This document shows positions 50,798 to 58,980 of a DNA stretch of 64,000 nucleotides, piece after piece. A program made the translations under genes and the position numbers. Below the pieces are notes generated by a model that was not told where the DNA came from, did no database searches, and was given only the letters and a program-made list of their open reading frames with translations. How positions within the stretch are numbered: the stretch's first letter is position 1; each line of letters begins with the position of its first letter. Source of the DNA: Chelativorans petroleitrophicus (GTDB lineage: Bacteria; Pseudomonadota; Alphaproteobacteria; Rhizobiales; Rhizobiaceae); assembly GCF_025398195.1 (NCBI RefSeq), contig NZ_JAODNV010000001.1, positions 105,969-169,968 of the forward strand, written 5' to 3'.

Positions 50798-52282
50798 ATG
50801 TCAGTCTTGAAGGGCGAATTCCGCCCCCCTCTTCGCGCGGCGTTTCTGGCAGGCCTGATATGCCTGGGGCTTGCGGGTTGCCAGCTTGCCGGTATGCAGG
50901 ACACGGAGTTCAGGCCGTCGTCCAACCCCGTCACGGTGGACAATGTTACGCGCGGCGACCAGCTTGCTAACCTCGCCCGCCGCCAACACCCGAAGATTCT
51001 GCAGACCTACGGTGGAGAATATTCCGACCCCAAGCTGGAGCGCATGCTGGCGCGGGTCGTGGGCCGGCTGTCCCAGGACCCGGATATGCCGTCGCGCACC
51101 TATCAGATAACCATTCTCGATTCTCCGGCCGTCAACGCGTTCGCGCTGCCCGGCGGCTATCTCTACATCACGCGCGGCATTCTGGCGCTCGCCAATGACT
51201 CGTCGGAGATCGCGGCCGTTCTGGCGCATGAAATGGCGCACGTGACGGCCAATCACGGGCTGGAGCGGCAGAAGCGCGAGGCGGAGGCGACGCTCGCCTC
51301 CCGCGTCGTCGAGGAGGTGGTGACGACGGATGTGAGCGCGCGGGCGGCGGTGTTGCGCGGTCAGCTGCAGCTCGCGCAGTTCTCCCGCAATCAGGAGCTG
51401 GAGGCCGATGCCATCGGCATTCGCACGCTCGGTCGTGTGGGCTACGACCCCTATGCGGCGGCCCGTTTCCTGCGGGCGATGGATGCCTATCAGAATTTCC
51501 ACCGCGTTAGCGGCGACAGGGATTCAGGTCTCGATTTCCTCGCCAGCCACCCCAACGCGCCGCGGCGAATCGAGCTGGCGCAGCGGCACGCACGGCAGTT
51601 CGGCATGCCGGGAATCGGCTCACGCGACAGAGAGGCATATCTGGAAGGCATCGATAGGCTCATCTATGGCGACAAGGCCGACCAGGGTTATGTCCGGGGT
51701 CGAGACTTTCTTCATCCCACGCTCGGCGTCGCCTTCTCCGTGCCGGAAGGTTTTGTGATCAACAATTCGGCCGGGGAAGTGATTGCCGAGGGGCCGGGGG
51801 AGGTCGCTTTCCGGTTCGACGGCACGACGGTGCCCCGCACAACTCCACTCACAACCTACCTGCGTAGCGGCTGGTTGGGCGGCCTGCAGGCAGATTCGGT
51901 CCGCGCCCTCACTATCAACGGGCGCGAGGCCGCGACCGCCCGCGCACTTTCGGACAGATGGCAGTTTGATGCGACGGTGATCCGCGTCGGCGATCAGGTC
52001 TATCGTCTGCTGACGGCGGCGCCGATTGGCAGCAACGGTCTCGACAGCGTGGCCCGCTCCATCGCGCAAAGCTTCCGCGTCCTGAGCCCCGAGGAGGCCG
52101 CCGCGCTGAAGCCGCTGCGCATTCGCGTGGTGACGGTGCAGCCCGGGGATACGGTTGCTTCCTTCGCGAACCGCATGGTCGGCGTGGAAGACAAGCTCTA
52201 TCTTTTCCGTCTGCTGAACGGGCTTGGTGCGGGCTCAACCGTGTCGGTCGGGGACAAAGTGAAGATCGTCACGGACCGCTGA
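50798..52282 (+). CDS. M48-family metallopeptidase lipoprotein (BepA/YfgC-like) with C-terminal LysM-like part
   Basis: About 494 residues. Lipoprotein signal with LAGC near the start (FLAGLICLGLAGCQLAG). Zinc protease core: AAVLAHEMAHVTANHGLE (HExxH) and the third ligand in NQELEADAIGIRTLG, as in M48 proteases that control outer-membrane proteins. After about residue 440, IRVVTVQPGDTVASFANRM looks LysM-like, for cell-wall binding. ATG 50798 and ATG 50762 are both possible; neither has a well-spaced ribosome site. It probably acts in the periplasm on misfolded outer-membrane proteins. Confidence 0.87.
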   Translation: MSVLKGEFRPPLRAAFLAGLICLGLAGCQLAGMQDTEFRPSSNPVTVDNVTRGDQLANLARRQHPKILQTYGGEYSDPKLERMLARVVGRLSQDPDMPSRTYQITILDSPAVNAFALPGGYLYITRGILALANDSSEIAAVLAHEMAHVTANHGLERQKREAEATLASRVVEEVVTTDVSARAAVLRGQLQLAQFSRNQELEADAIGIRTLGRVGYDPYAAARFLRAMDAYQNFHRVSGDRDSGLDFLASHPNAPRRIELAQRHARQFGMPGIGSRDREAYLEGIDRLIYGDKADQGYVRGRDFLHPTLGVAFSVPEGFVINNSAGEVIAEGPGEVAFRFDGTTVPRTTPLTTYLRSGWLGGLQADSVRALTINGREAATARALSDRWQFDATVIRVGDQVYRLLTAAPIGSNGLDSVARSIAQSFRVLSPEEAAALKPLRIRVVTVQPGDTVASFANRMVGVEDKLYLFRLLNGLGAGSTVSVGDKVKIVTDR

Positions 52283-52320
52283 TGCGCTGACCGGGCTATG
52301 CAGATTTGCGTGGAGAAACC

Positions 52321-53175
52321 CTAAGCCGCCAGTTCCGGATGACGCTTCACCAGCGCCATGCGCAGCTTTTCCAGCGCCCGCGATTCGATCTGGCGCACGC
52401 GCTCCTTGGAAATTCCGAGCGTGGCGCCCAGCGCTTCGAGCGTGGCGCCTTCCTCCGACAGGCGTCGTTCGCGCACAATGATAAGCTCCCGGCCATTGAG
52501 CGTGCCGAGCGCTTGCTGCAGCCACTGCGCCCGGCGCTCGCCATCGATCGTTTCGCGGGCCAACTCGTCGGGCGAGGGGGCTTCGCAAACCAGAAAATCG
52601 ATGCGCTCCGATGCCGGATCGTTGTCGCTTCTGAGCGGCGCGTTAAGTGAGGTATCGGCATTGGCAAGGCGCGCATCCATCAGCGCCACGTCGTTTTCCG
52701 AGACGTGGAGGGCGTGCGCGACCTCGCGGTAGATTTCCTGGCTGGGTGTGGTCCCGCCGGCGCGTTGCAGCTTTGTCCTGAGCCGCCGCAAATTGAAGAA
52801 CAACGCCTTCTGGGCGGAGCTGGTACCCCCGCGCACGATGGACCAGTTGCGCAGGATATAGTCCTGCATGGAAGCGCGGATCCACCAGGTGGCATAGGTC
52901 GAAAAGCGCACCTCGCGCTGGGGATCGAACCGCGCGGCCGCCTCCAGAAGGCCTACATGCCCTTCCTGGATTAGATCGCTCATCGACAGGCCGAAATTGC
53001 GGAACCGCGCCGCCATGGCGATGACGAGCCGCATGTGGGCCATGGTCAGGCGGTGCAATGCGCGCTGATCCTGGTGCTCTTTCCAGCGGACCGCGAGCGC
53101 ATGCTCTTCCTCGCGCTCCAGATAGGGCGCTTTCATTGCGGTCCTGATCAGCGTTCGCCTGGCATCTTCCTGCAT
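52321..53175 (-). CDS. rpoH2: RNA polymerase sigma factor RpoH2 (heat-shock/stress sigma-32)
   Basis: 284 residues. Sigma region 2 is clear: HMRLVIAMAARFRNFGLSMS DLIQ onward, with YATWWIRASMQDYILRNWS for promoter melting; region 4 has ISKERVRQIESRALEKLRMA. The RpoH box is the segment QKALFFNLRRLRTKLQ. Start MQEDARRTLIRTAM with ATG 53175 (GGGAG 8 nt upstream) fits rhizobial RpoH2. An EcfG-type promoter lies about 85 bp upstream, as expected for RpoH2 genes in rhizobia, where RpoH2 extends the general stress response. Confidence 0.93.
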   Translation of the reverse strand: MQEDARRTLIRTAMKAPYLEREEEHALAVRWKEHQDQRALHRLTMAHMRLVIAMAARFRNFGLSMSDLIQEGHVGLLEAAARFDPQREVRFSTYATWWIRASMQDYILRNWSIVRGGTSSAQKALFFNLRRLRTKLQRAGGTTPSQEIYREVAHALHVSENDVALMDARLANADTSLNAPLRSDNDPASERIDFLVCEAPSPDELARETIDGERRAQWLQQALGTLNGRELIIVRERRLSEEGATLEALGATLGISKERVRQIESRALEKLRMALVKRHPELAA

Positions 53176-53258
53176 CTTCGGCGCTCCCGGTTTCTCTTGC
53201 CGGACCTTTGTGGAGACCGGAAAGCCGGTCTTGCCGGCACAATAACCGGCATGCCGGA

Positions 53259-53285
53259 TTAACAGGCTGGCGGCAGAAAGGTTCC
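53259..53285 (-). promoter_or_regulatory. rpoH2: EcfG-type (RpoE2) promoter of rpoH2
   Basis: Reverse strand: GGAAC (53285-53281), 16-nt spacer, TGTT (53264-53261), then AATCC; one mismatch to GGAAC-N16/17-CGTT. In S. meliloti and Rhizobium etli rpoH2 is known to depend on the EcfG-type sigma factor, which supports this site. Confidence 0.75.
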
Positions 53286-53518
53286 ACGAGAGGAAAGCCG
53301 CGACCGCAAAAAGACAGGAAGTCGGCAAAACAAAAGCCCGACCATGCAGCCGGGCGCGAGGTGAAGATAGTCTGTTTTTCTGCGGCAGTGGAAGATCGCT
53401 CGCAACCCCACCTCAAAATCCGCAAATGCGCACCAGTCTCTCAGGGGTGGACGTCCTGGCGGTTTGCGTGCCGGAAGTTCGGCAGAGATGATGGTTTAAG
53501 AGGATGATCGGGCGGCGC

Positions 53519-54091
53519 TCAGGCCGCTTCTTCCTTCTCCGCCTCATCCTGTTCGATCTTGGAACCGCGGCGCGGACCCTTGTTGAGGTTCATTTCGATC
53601 AGGCGGACAGCTTCTGTCTCCGACATGCGGTTGACTGCGGCGATCTCGCGCGCCATGCGGTCGAGAGCGGCCTCATAAAGCTGGCGCTCGGAATAGGATT
53701 GCTCCGGCTGGTTCTCCGCACGGTACAGGTCGCGCACGACCTCGGAAATTGAGATGAGGTCGCCGGAATTGATCTTGGCGTCGTACTCCTGGGCACGGCG
53801 CGACCACATCGTGCGCTTCACGCGCGCGCGGCCCTGCACAACCTTCAGCGCGCGGTCCACATAATCGGTCTCCGACAGCTTGCGCATGCCGATGGAGGTC
53901 GCCTTCGCAACCGGCACTTTCAGCCGCATCTTGTCTTTCTGGAAATCGATAACGAACAGCTCCAGCTTGTGCCCGGCAACTTCCTGTTCCTCGATAGCGA
54001 CGATCTGCCCTACGCCATGCGCCGGGTAGACGATAAACTCGCCCGTCTTGAAACCCTGCCGTTGTGCCGCCTTCTTCTGCTGGGTTGCCAT
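53519..54091 (-). CDS. carD: CarD-family transcriptional regulator
   Basis: 190 residues. The N-terminal RNA polymerase-interacting domain (FKTGEFIVYPAHGVGQIVAI) and the conserved MRLKVPVAKATSIGMRKLSE lead to a helical DNA-binding domain (RRAQEYDAKINSGDLISISE). CarD binds the polymerase beta subunit and stabilises open complexes, notably at rRNA promoters. The C-terminus is acidic/basic (KIEQDEAEKEEAA). ATG 54091 follows AGGAG by 10 nt. A good promoter lies about 220 bp upstream, giving a long leader. Confidence 0.93.
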   Translation of the reverse strand: MATQQKKAAQRQGFKTGEFIVYPAHGVGQIVAIEEQEVAGHKLELFVIDFQKDKMRLKVPVAKATSIGMRKLSETDYVDRALKVVQGRARVKRTMWSRRAQEYDAKINSGDLISISEVVRDLYRAENQPEQSYSERQLYEAALDRMAREIAAVNRMSETEAVRLIEMNLNKGPRRGSKIEQDEAEKEEAA

Positions 54092-54313
54092 ACGCCCGTC
54101 ACTCCTGTGTTTCTTAATTTAATGGGGCGGATTCCGCCTACCGCCCGGGTCGGCTGCCGGGTACTGTTCATGCGCAGGGTTCCGGGAGGCGAACGGCAGG
54201 CGCGACAAATGTCGTTTTGGCCCAAGTTCGCCTTGGTCCGGAAGTAAAAGGCCCCACCTTGGTGTGATTATTTCTGCGTCATCAACAGACGTTGTTCACC
54301 GGCATGTTCCGCA

Positions 54314-54342
54314 TATATAGCGCAAAAAGCCGAAAGAATCAA
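54314..54342 (-). promoter_or_regulatory. carD: Sigma-70-type promoter of carD
   Basis: Reverse strand: TTGATT (54342-54337), 17-nt spacer, TATATA (54319-54314). A GATTC (GANTC) site overlaps the -35. Transcripts would have a leader of about 215 nt before the carD ATG. Confidence 0.6.
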
Positions 54343-54410
54343 CAATTTGCCCGGGCCGCACGGGTCTGTAACGGCCCGTAAAGGCCGGTTTAGCAATGCG
54401 GCATTCCGAC

Positions 54411-54428
54411 GCGGGCTTGCCGGCCCGC
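54411..54428 (-). terminator. Hairpin after fdxA
   Basis: GCGGGC (54411-54416) pairs with GCCCGC (54423-54428) immediately after the fdxA stop. No T-run follows on the reverse strand. Confidence 0.4.
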
Positions 54429-54432
54429 GCGC

Positions 54433-54771
54433 CTAATCGCCTTCACCAGGCTCCGGCGAGAAGTACTTCTCGAACTTGCCCGCCACGCCATCCCAATCCT
54501 TTGCGTCAGCGGGAGGTTCCTTCTTGGTGGTTATATTCGGCCACTTTTCCGCGTATTCAGCGTTGATCTGGAGCCAATTCTCCAGACCGGGCTCGGTATC
54601 GGGCTTGATGGCTTCGGCCGGGCACTCCGGCTCGCACACCCCGCAGTCGATGCACTCGTCCGGATGGATGACGAGCATGTTCTCACCCTCGTAGAAACAG
54701 TCGACCGGACAGACCTCGACGCAATCCATGTATTTGCACTTGATGCAGTTGTCGGTCACGACATAGGTCAT
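54433..54771 (-). CDS. fdxA: Ferredoxin FdxA ([3Fe-4S][4Fe-4S], seven-iron)
   Basis: 112 residues. The start [26 protein letters not shown] carries one cluster motif, and [20 protein letters not shown] the other; the cysteine pattern is that of seven-iron ferredoxins found in nearly all Rhizobiales. The C-terminal tail ([20 protein letters not shown]) is typical. A low-potential electron carrier, possibly a partner of Fpr encoded 14 kb away. It lies between carD and an S4 protein gene on the same strand. Confidence 0.95.
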   Translation of the reverse strand: MTYVVTDNCIKCKYMDCVEVCPVDCFYEGENMLVIHPDECIDCGVCEPECPAEAIKPDTEPGLENWLQINAEYAEKWPNITTKKEPPADAKDWDGVAGKFEKYFSPEPGEGD

Positions 54772-54911
54772 CTCGGCGCTCTCGACTTCGGGTCACATGT
54801 CATCCGGCGGGTGAGGTAGACCCTTTGCAAGCCCATGACAAGAGTGCGAATTGCGCGAGTGAAGCCTGCCGGAGAACAGCTTTGCCAGAAGCGCGGGTCA
54901 CAGCCGCCTGA

Positions 54912-55292
54912 TCAGCCTTCACCGCGCCAGTTTTCCAGCGCGCGCCGTTCCTTTTTGGTCGGCCGTCCGGAGCCTGGCTTGCGGAACGGCGGTAACGCGG
55001 AAGGCTCGCCGGGCGGCGGGGCAGGCGGGGTCAGATCATCGTAAAGAAGCCGCGCTTCCTCGGCGGGGCCGCGCCGGCTACCGGGAGCCAGCACGCGATA
55101 GACAAGGATGCGACGGTCCAGCGTTATGGTGAGCACGTCACCCGGCCGGACCGCATGGGAGGCCTGGTCGATCTTGCTGCGGTTGACGCGCACCCTGCCT
55201 GCCTGCGCAAGCTTGGCGGCCAGGGAACGCGATTTGACCACCCGGGCGAAGAACAGCCACTTATCGATGCGCTGGCGTTCGTCGGAGGGCAC
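54912..55292 (-). CDS. S4 RNA-binding domain protein (HslR-like)
   Basis: 126 residues. The S4 fold reads RQRIDKWLFFARVVKSRSLA, then GRVRVNRSKIDQASHAVRPG, as in HslR (Hsp15), which binds stalled 50S subunits carrying nascent chains in E. coli. A basic C-terminal tail (GSGRPTKKERRALENWRGEG) probably binds RNA. GTG 55292 is taken as start, with AGGA 8 nt upstream, 10 bp after the helicase stop; the frame is open much further upstream but runs inside the helicase gene. Co-transcribed with the helicase, which suggests a joint RNA role. Confidence 0.85.
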   Translation of the reverse strand: MPSDERQRIDKWLFFARVVKSRSLAAKLAQAGRVRVNRSKIDQASHAVRPGDVLTITLDRRILVYRVLAPGSRRGPAEEARLLYDDLTPPAPPPGEPSALPPFRKPGSGRPTKKERRALENWRGEG

Positions 55293-55302
55293 CGCGTCTG
55301 TC

Positions 55303-58300
55303 CTATTTGCGCAGCTGGTCCCTGAGGGCAGCCAGCTTGGCGAAGGGCGAATCGGGGTCCACCTCCGGCGGCCGGTCATCGCGCCGAGGCCGGGTATTTG
55401 GCTGGCCCTCACGGCCCTTCGCTCTCGCCTTCCGCTCCGCGCCATCCTCGTTGCGGTGCCCTTGGCGGAATTTGCCCTTGGCATGCCGGTCGGCCCGGCC
55501 CTGCCTTTCGCCCGGGCGCCGCCGCTCGAAGCGGGCTGGACGCCAGATGAGCACCGGCTTGGGCGCCTCTTCAACTGCGGGCGGCTGTGCGGCTTCGCCG
55601 CCGCTCGCCTCTGCCTCCACCGCCTCGGCGGTCTGTGGCGTGTCAGCATCGGCGGGCTGGGCCGGGTCAAAGCCAGCGGCAAGGCCGTCCGCCTGCGGCG
55701 CTTCCTGGGGAGCGGCTTCGTCCGCCTGCTCGCTCGTTGCTTCGGCGGCGGGCATGGGTGCTGGCTCAGGGGCAGGGGCCTCTGTTTCTGCAGTAGCTTC
55801 AGCGGGCGCCTGCTCTGCGTCACCCGGTGCAGCCGCGGAGTCGCTGGCGGCTTCGGCTGCGGTCTCGGTGGCCGTCTCCGCAGCGGAAGCGGCTTGCCTT
55901 GCCGCCGCCTCTTCCTCGACGCGCCGGTCGAATTCCTTGAGCCGAGTGGCGACTTCTTCGCCGGGCTTTTCTTCCGCGCGATAGCCGAGGCCTTTCAATA
56001 TGGCCTCCATATCTTCGGCCCTGGCTCCAAGAATAGACATCATTGCCGGCGTGACGATGAAAGCCCCGCCGTCATAGGCTCCGTCCGGGCGCTTTCCGTC
56101 GCCGGGCTTCCAGGCCAGCGCCGGGCGGATCAGATCCGCGAGCCTTTCAAGAATATCGACGCGCACGGCCCGCCGCCCGAGGCTGCGAAAGCCCGCCAGC
56201 CGGTAGAAGGCGCGTTCGAACTGCGGGTCTGTCACGATGGAGGTGCGGCCGGCGGCAAGGGCAGCCACCACATCGCCATAACCGGGCCTGTCCATCGCAT
56301 CGTGCTTCAGCGCCCAAAGAAGCGTGGCAAGGCCCGCCGGCGCCGGCTTCACGAGAGCCGGCACGAAGATATGATAGGCGCCGAAGCGGACGCCGAGGCG
56401 GCGCAGCGCCGCGCGTGCTTCCTGATCGAGCGAACGGACTTCCTCGGCAACGTCACGGCGATTGAGAAGCCCGAAATTCTCGACGAGCTGGAAGGCAAGC
56501 CCGCGCGCCAATCCCGAAAGCGATTCGGCGTTGCGCAGATCGATGAGCGGCTTGAGCAGGCTTTCGATCTGGAAGTTTACATAACGCTCGGCGCGGGCGG
56601 CCACCTTGTCGCGGGCCGGTCCTGTAAGCTGCTCGTCCGCCAGCAGCACCACGCGTGGTTTGAGCGCGTCCTCACCGGCAACAAGCTTAGCGACGGGCGC
56701 GCCGATCCAGCGCAGAACCCCGTCCGATCCGAGGGCGAAATCCCCGTTAGGTGCGGCCGCGAAGCGTTCCGCCCGCAATTCGAACTCGGCGGCCAGCGCT
56801 TTCTGCGCCGCGGCCCTGACGGCGCGGGCATCCTCACCTTCCGCGCTGCGGTCGGCGGTGAAGCGGAAACCCTGCATCTCGCCGACATGATGGCCTTCTA
56901 CTAGGACTTCTCCCGCAGCACTGATTTCTGCTTCCGGCATTGCATTCTCTCTCAGGCGCTTCATGAGCACGGAAGTCCTGCGGTCAACGAAGCGTTTCGT
57001 CAATCTCTCATGAAGCGCATCGGACAGCCGGTCCTCGATCTCGCGCGTTTTTTCCTGCCAGTGTGTCGGATCGGACAACCATCCCGGGCGGTGGGAAACG
57101 AAGGTCCAGGTGCGAATCTGCGCGATGCGCGCTGAGAGCGTGTCGATCTCGCCCTCGGTCGAGGAGGCGCGGCGCACCTGCTCGGCCAGATAATCCTCGT
57201 CCACATGGCCGAGGCGCGCAAGGTCCGAGAAGATCGCGCCGACAATCTCCGCATGCTGGGCCGGCGCGATCTTGCGATAGTCGGGCAGGGCACAGGCGTC
57301 CCAGAGAAGCGCCACCTTTTCCCGCCCCACGGCAAGCGCGCGAATGGCCTCGTCCTTTGAAAGATATTCCAGCACTCGCAGGTCCGCCGCGGGCAGCGCC
57401 CGCGTGAGGCCTTCCACCGGTGGCGCGGCCTCCAGCGAGGCCTTGAGCGCATCGATGCTGGAGGTGTCGATATCCGCCGAGCGCCATTGCAGCATCTTCA
57501 CCGGCTCGAACTGATGCGTCTCGATGCGCTCCACCAGCGCGTCCGGGAACGGGTCCACCTGACCCGTCACGCCGAAGGTGCCGTCCCGCACATGGCGGCC
57601 GGCGCGGCCCGCGATCTGGCCGAGCTCGGCGGCCGAGAGGTTGCGGTACTGAAATCCGTCGAACTTGCGGTTCTGGGCGAAGGCGACGTGATCAACATCG
57701 AGATTGAGGCCCATACCGATGGCATCGGTCGCCACCAGATAATCCACATCGCCTGACTGATAGAGCGCTACCTGCGCATTGCGCGTGCGCGGGGAGAGGG
57801 CGCCCAGCACGATGGCCGCGCCGCCGCGCTGGCGGCGGATCAGTTCGCCGATGGCATAGACCTCATCGGCTGAAAAGGCGACGACCGCCGTCCTGCGCGG
57901 CAGGCGCGTGATTTTCTTGGAGCCTGCATAGGTGAGCACCGACATGCGCGGCCGCGTGACGATGGAAATGCCGCGAAGCAGCTTTTCCAGGATGCCGCGC
58001 ATGGTGGCCGCCCCTAGAAGAAGCGTCTCCTGCCGCCCGCGCAGATGGAGAATGCGGTCGGTAAAGATGTGCCCGCGTTCGAGATCGGCAGCAAGCTGCA
58101 CCTCGTCAATGGCGACGAAAGCGGCATCGGTCTCGCGCGGCATGGCCTCGACGGTGCAGACGGAATAGCGCGCGCCGGGCGGAACGATCTTCTCCTCTCC
58201 GGTGATCAGCGCCACATTGGCTTCGCCCACCCGGGCCGCCACGCGCCCGTAAACCTCGCGCGCAAGCAGCCGCAGCGGGAGGCCGATGAGCCCGGATTCG

Positions 58301-58428
58301 TGCGCCACCATGCGCTCGATGGCCAGATGCGTCTTACCTGTATTGGTGGGGCCCAGGACGGCTGTTACGCCCCGGCCGTCGAGAATGACGGCCCGGCTCT
58401 TCTCAAGCTGAACATTCATTCGCTGCAT
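55303..58428 (-). CDS. SUV3-like DEAD/DEAH RNA helicase (MgpS family) with low-complexity tail
   Basis: 1041 residues. Superfamily 2 helicase motifs: Walker A GPTNTGKTHLAIERM, motif II AIDEVQLAADLERG (DEVQ), SYVC-type region YSVCTVEAM, motif V VATDAIGMGLNLDVD and motif VI QIAGRAGRHVRDGT, all typical of the SUV3 family. The first 800 residues form the helicase and a SUV3-type C domain; then about 150 residues are Ala/Glu-rich and the last 80 basic (RRRPGERQGRADRHAKGKFR). The start could be ATG 58428 or ATG 58419. Probably RNA turnover or ribosome-linked; the upstream region contains an unusual GANTC cluster. Confidence 0.92.
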   Translation of the reverse strand: MQRMNVQLEKSRAVILDGRGVTAVLGPTNTGKTHLAIERMVAHESGLIGLPLRLLAREVYGRVAARVGEANVALITGEEKIVPPGARYSVCTVEAMPRETDAAFVAIDEVQLAADLERGHIFTDRILHLRGRQETLLLGAATMRGILEKLLRGISIVTRPRMSVLTYAGSKKITRLPRRTAVVAFSADEVYAIGELIRRQRGGAAIVLGALSPRTRNAQVALYQSGDVDYLVATDAIGMGLNLDVDHVAFAQNRKFDGFQYRNLSAAELGQIAGRAGRHVRDGTFGVTGQVDPFPDALVERIETHQFEPVKMLQWRSADIDTSSIDALKASLEAAPPVEGLTRALPAADLRVLEYLSKDEAIRALAVGREKVALLWDACALPDYRKIAPAQHAEIVGAIFSDLARLGHVDEDYLAEQVRRASSTEGEIDTLSARIAQIRTWTFVSHRPGWLSDPTHWQEKTREIEDRLSDALHERLTKRFVDRRTSVLMKRLRENAMPEAEISAAGEVLVEGHHVGEMQGFRFTADRSAEGEDARAVRAAAQKALAAEFELRAERFAAAPNGDFALGSDGVLRWIGAPVAKLVAGEDALKPRVVLLADEQLTGPARDKVAARAERYVNFQIESLLKPLIDLRNAESLSGLARGLAFQLVENFGLLNRRDVAEEVRSLDQEARAALRRLGVRFGAYHIFVPALVKPAPAGLATLLWALKHDAMDRPGYGDVVAALAAGRTSIVTDPQFERAFYRLAGFRSLGRRAVRVDILERLADLIRPALAWKPGDGKRPDGAYDGGAFIVTPAMMSILGARAEDMEAILKGLGYRAEEKPGEEVATRLKEFDRRVEEEAAARQAASAAETATETAAEAASDSAAAPGDAEQAPAEATAETEAPAPEPAPMPAAEATSEQADEAAPQEAPQADGLAAGFDPAQPADADTPQTAEAVEAEASGGEAAQPPAVEEAPKPVLIWRPARFERRRPGERQGRADRHAKGKFRQGHRNEDGAERKARAKGREGQPNTRPRRDDRPPEVDPDSPFAKLAALRDQLRK

Positions 58429-58534
58429 CTCGGTATGCTGTCACAGCAGCGTAAGCCCCGCCGCCGCAGACATATAGGATCACGTGGCGGAAGCGAAAGG
58501 CAAAAGTCTCCCCGTTAACCGCTGGAACGAGTCT

Positions 58535-58556
58535 GGAACGAATCGGCGACGAATCA
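58535..58556 (+). repeat. 22-bp direct repeat, copy 1
   Basis: Copy 1 of an exact 22-bp repeat with two GAATC (GANTC) sites 11 bp apart. It begins GGAACGAATC and ends ACGAATCA. Confidence 0.8.
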
Positions 58557-58807
58557 CTGACTCGGTCGGATTCACTCTTTGTTCGGCCCAACATATAGCG
58601 GTGATGCCGCCATGAGGCTCCACATGGTGAATCCGGTTTTTGCCGGAAGGCTGTTCTTTGCGGCTGTACGTTAACGATTGTGCCCCTCCCCCTCTGCAGG
58701 ATTGCCTGCTGGGCCAGCAAATGCAAGTTTTTATTAGGCTTTCTGAACCATTGGTTAACCACGAAGCCGCCGCGCGACCCCTGAAGGTTAACATTGTGGC
58801 CAAAGCC

Positions 58808-58829
58808 GGAACGAATCGGCGACGAATCA
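58808..58829 (+). repeat. 22-bp direct repeat, copy 2
   Basis: Identical to copy 1, 273 bp away. It lies in the 47-bp loop of the AACATTGTGG/CCACAATGTT inverted repeat. Confidence 0.8.
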
Positions 58830-58980
58830 GCGAGGTGGAAATGTTCCCACAATGTTCGCCACAAGATGTTGCGGTCTCCGCCATCTGTTGACCGAGGATT
58901 CACAGGATATCCACAGGGCGTGGCGGCGATCGGCGCGCATCCGTTAAGGTTCGTGTGCCATTTTGAAGCAGTCCGTCCCG

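Larger units (their letters stand above)
54092..54432. other. Upstream region of carD (341 bp) with long leader
   Basis: It holds the carD promoter (54314-54342) and short hairpins: CGACA-AA-TGTCG near 54201 and ACGGG/CCCGT near 54359-54379. No gene is visible; the fdxA 3' end and its hairpin lie at the right side. Confidence 0.5.
58429..58980. other. 552-bp intergenic region with phased GANTC sites, repeats and GTTAAC motifs
   Basis: No gene is visible. GANTC (CcrM) sites begin at 58529, 58540, 58551, 58559, 58569, 58629, 58813, 58824 and 58897. There is an exact 22-bp direct repeat (58535-58556, 58808-58829), a 10-bp inverted repeat AACATTGTGG/CCACAATGTT (58790-58799, 58847-58856), GTTAAC or GTTAAG motifs near 58514, 58670, 58754, 58788 and 58943, and ATATCCACA (58907-58915), one mismatch from a DnaA box. 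It lies upstream of the helicase gene. Confidence 0.75.

Noticed and set aside
54912..55823. A 303-codon reverse frame containing the S4 protein
   Set aside because: The first 170 codons are a low-complexity shadow of the helicase tail; only the S4 part from 55292 is real.
58843..58870. GGAAC-like site on the reverse strand before the helicase
   Set aside because: No GTT element at the right distance downstream of GGAAC.
58429..58980. Chromosomal replication origin
   Set aside because: Only one near-consensus DnaA box, and the neighbours (phbB, helicase) are not the usual origin flanks (hemE region). Mentioned as a possibility in the finding, not called.
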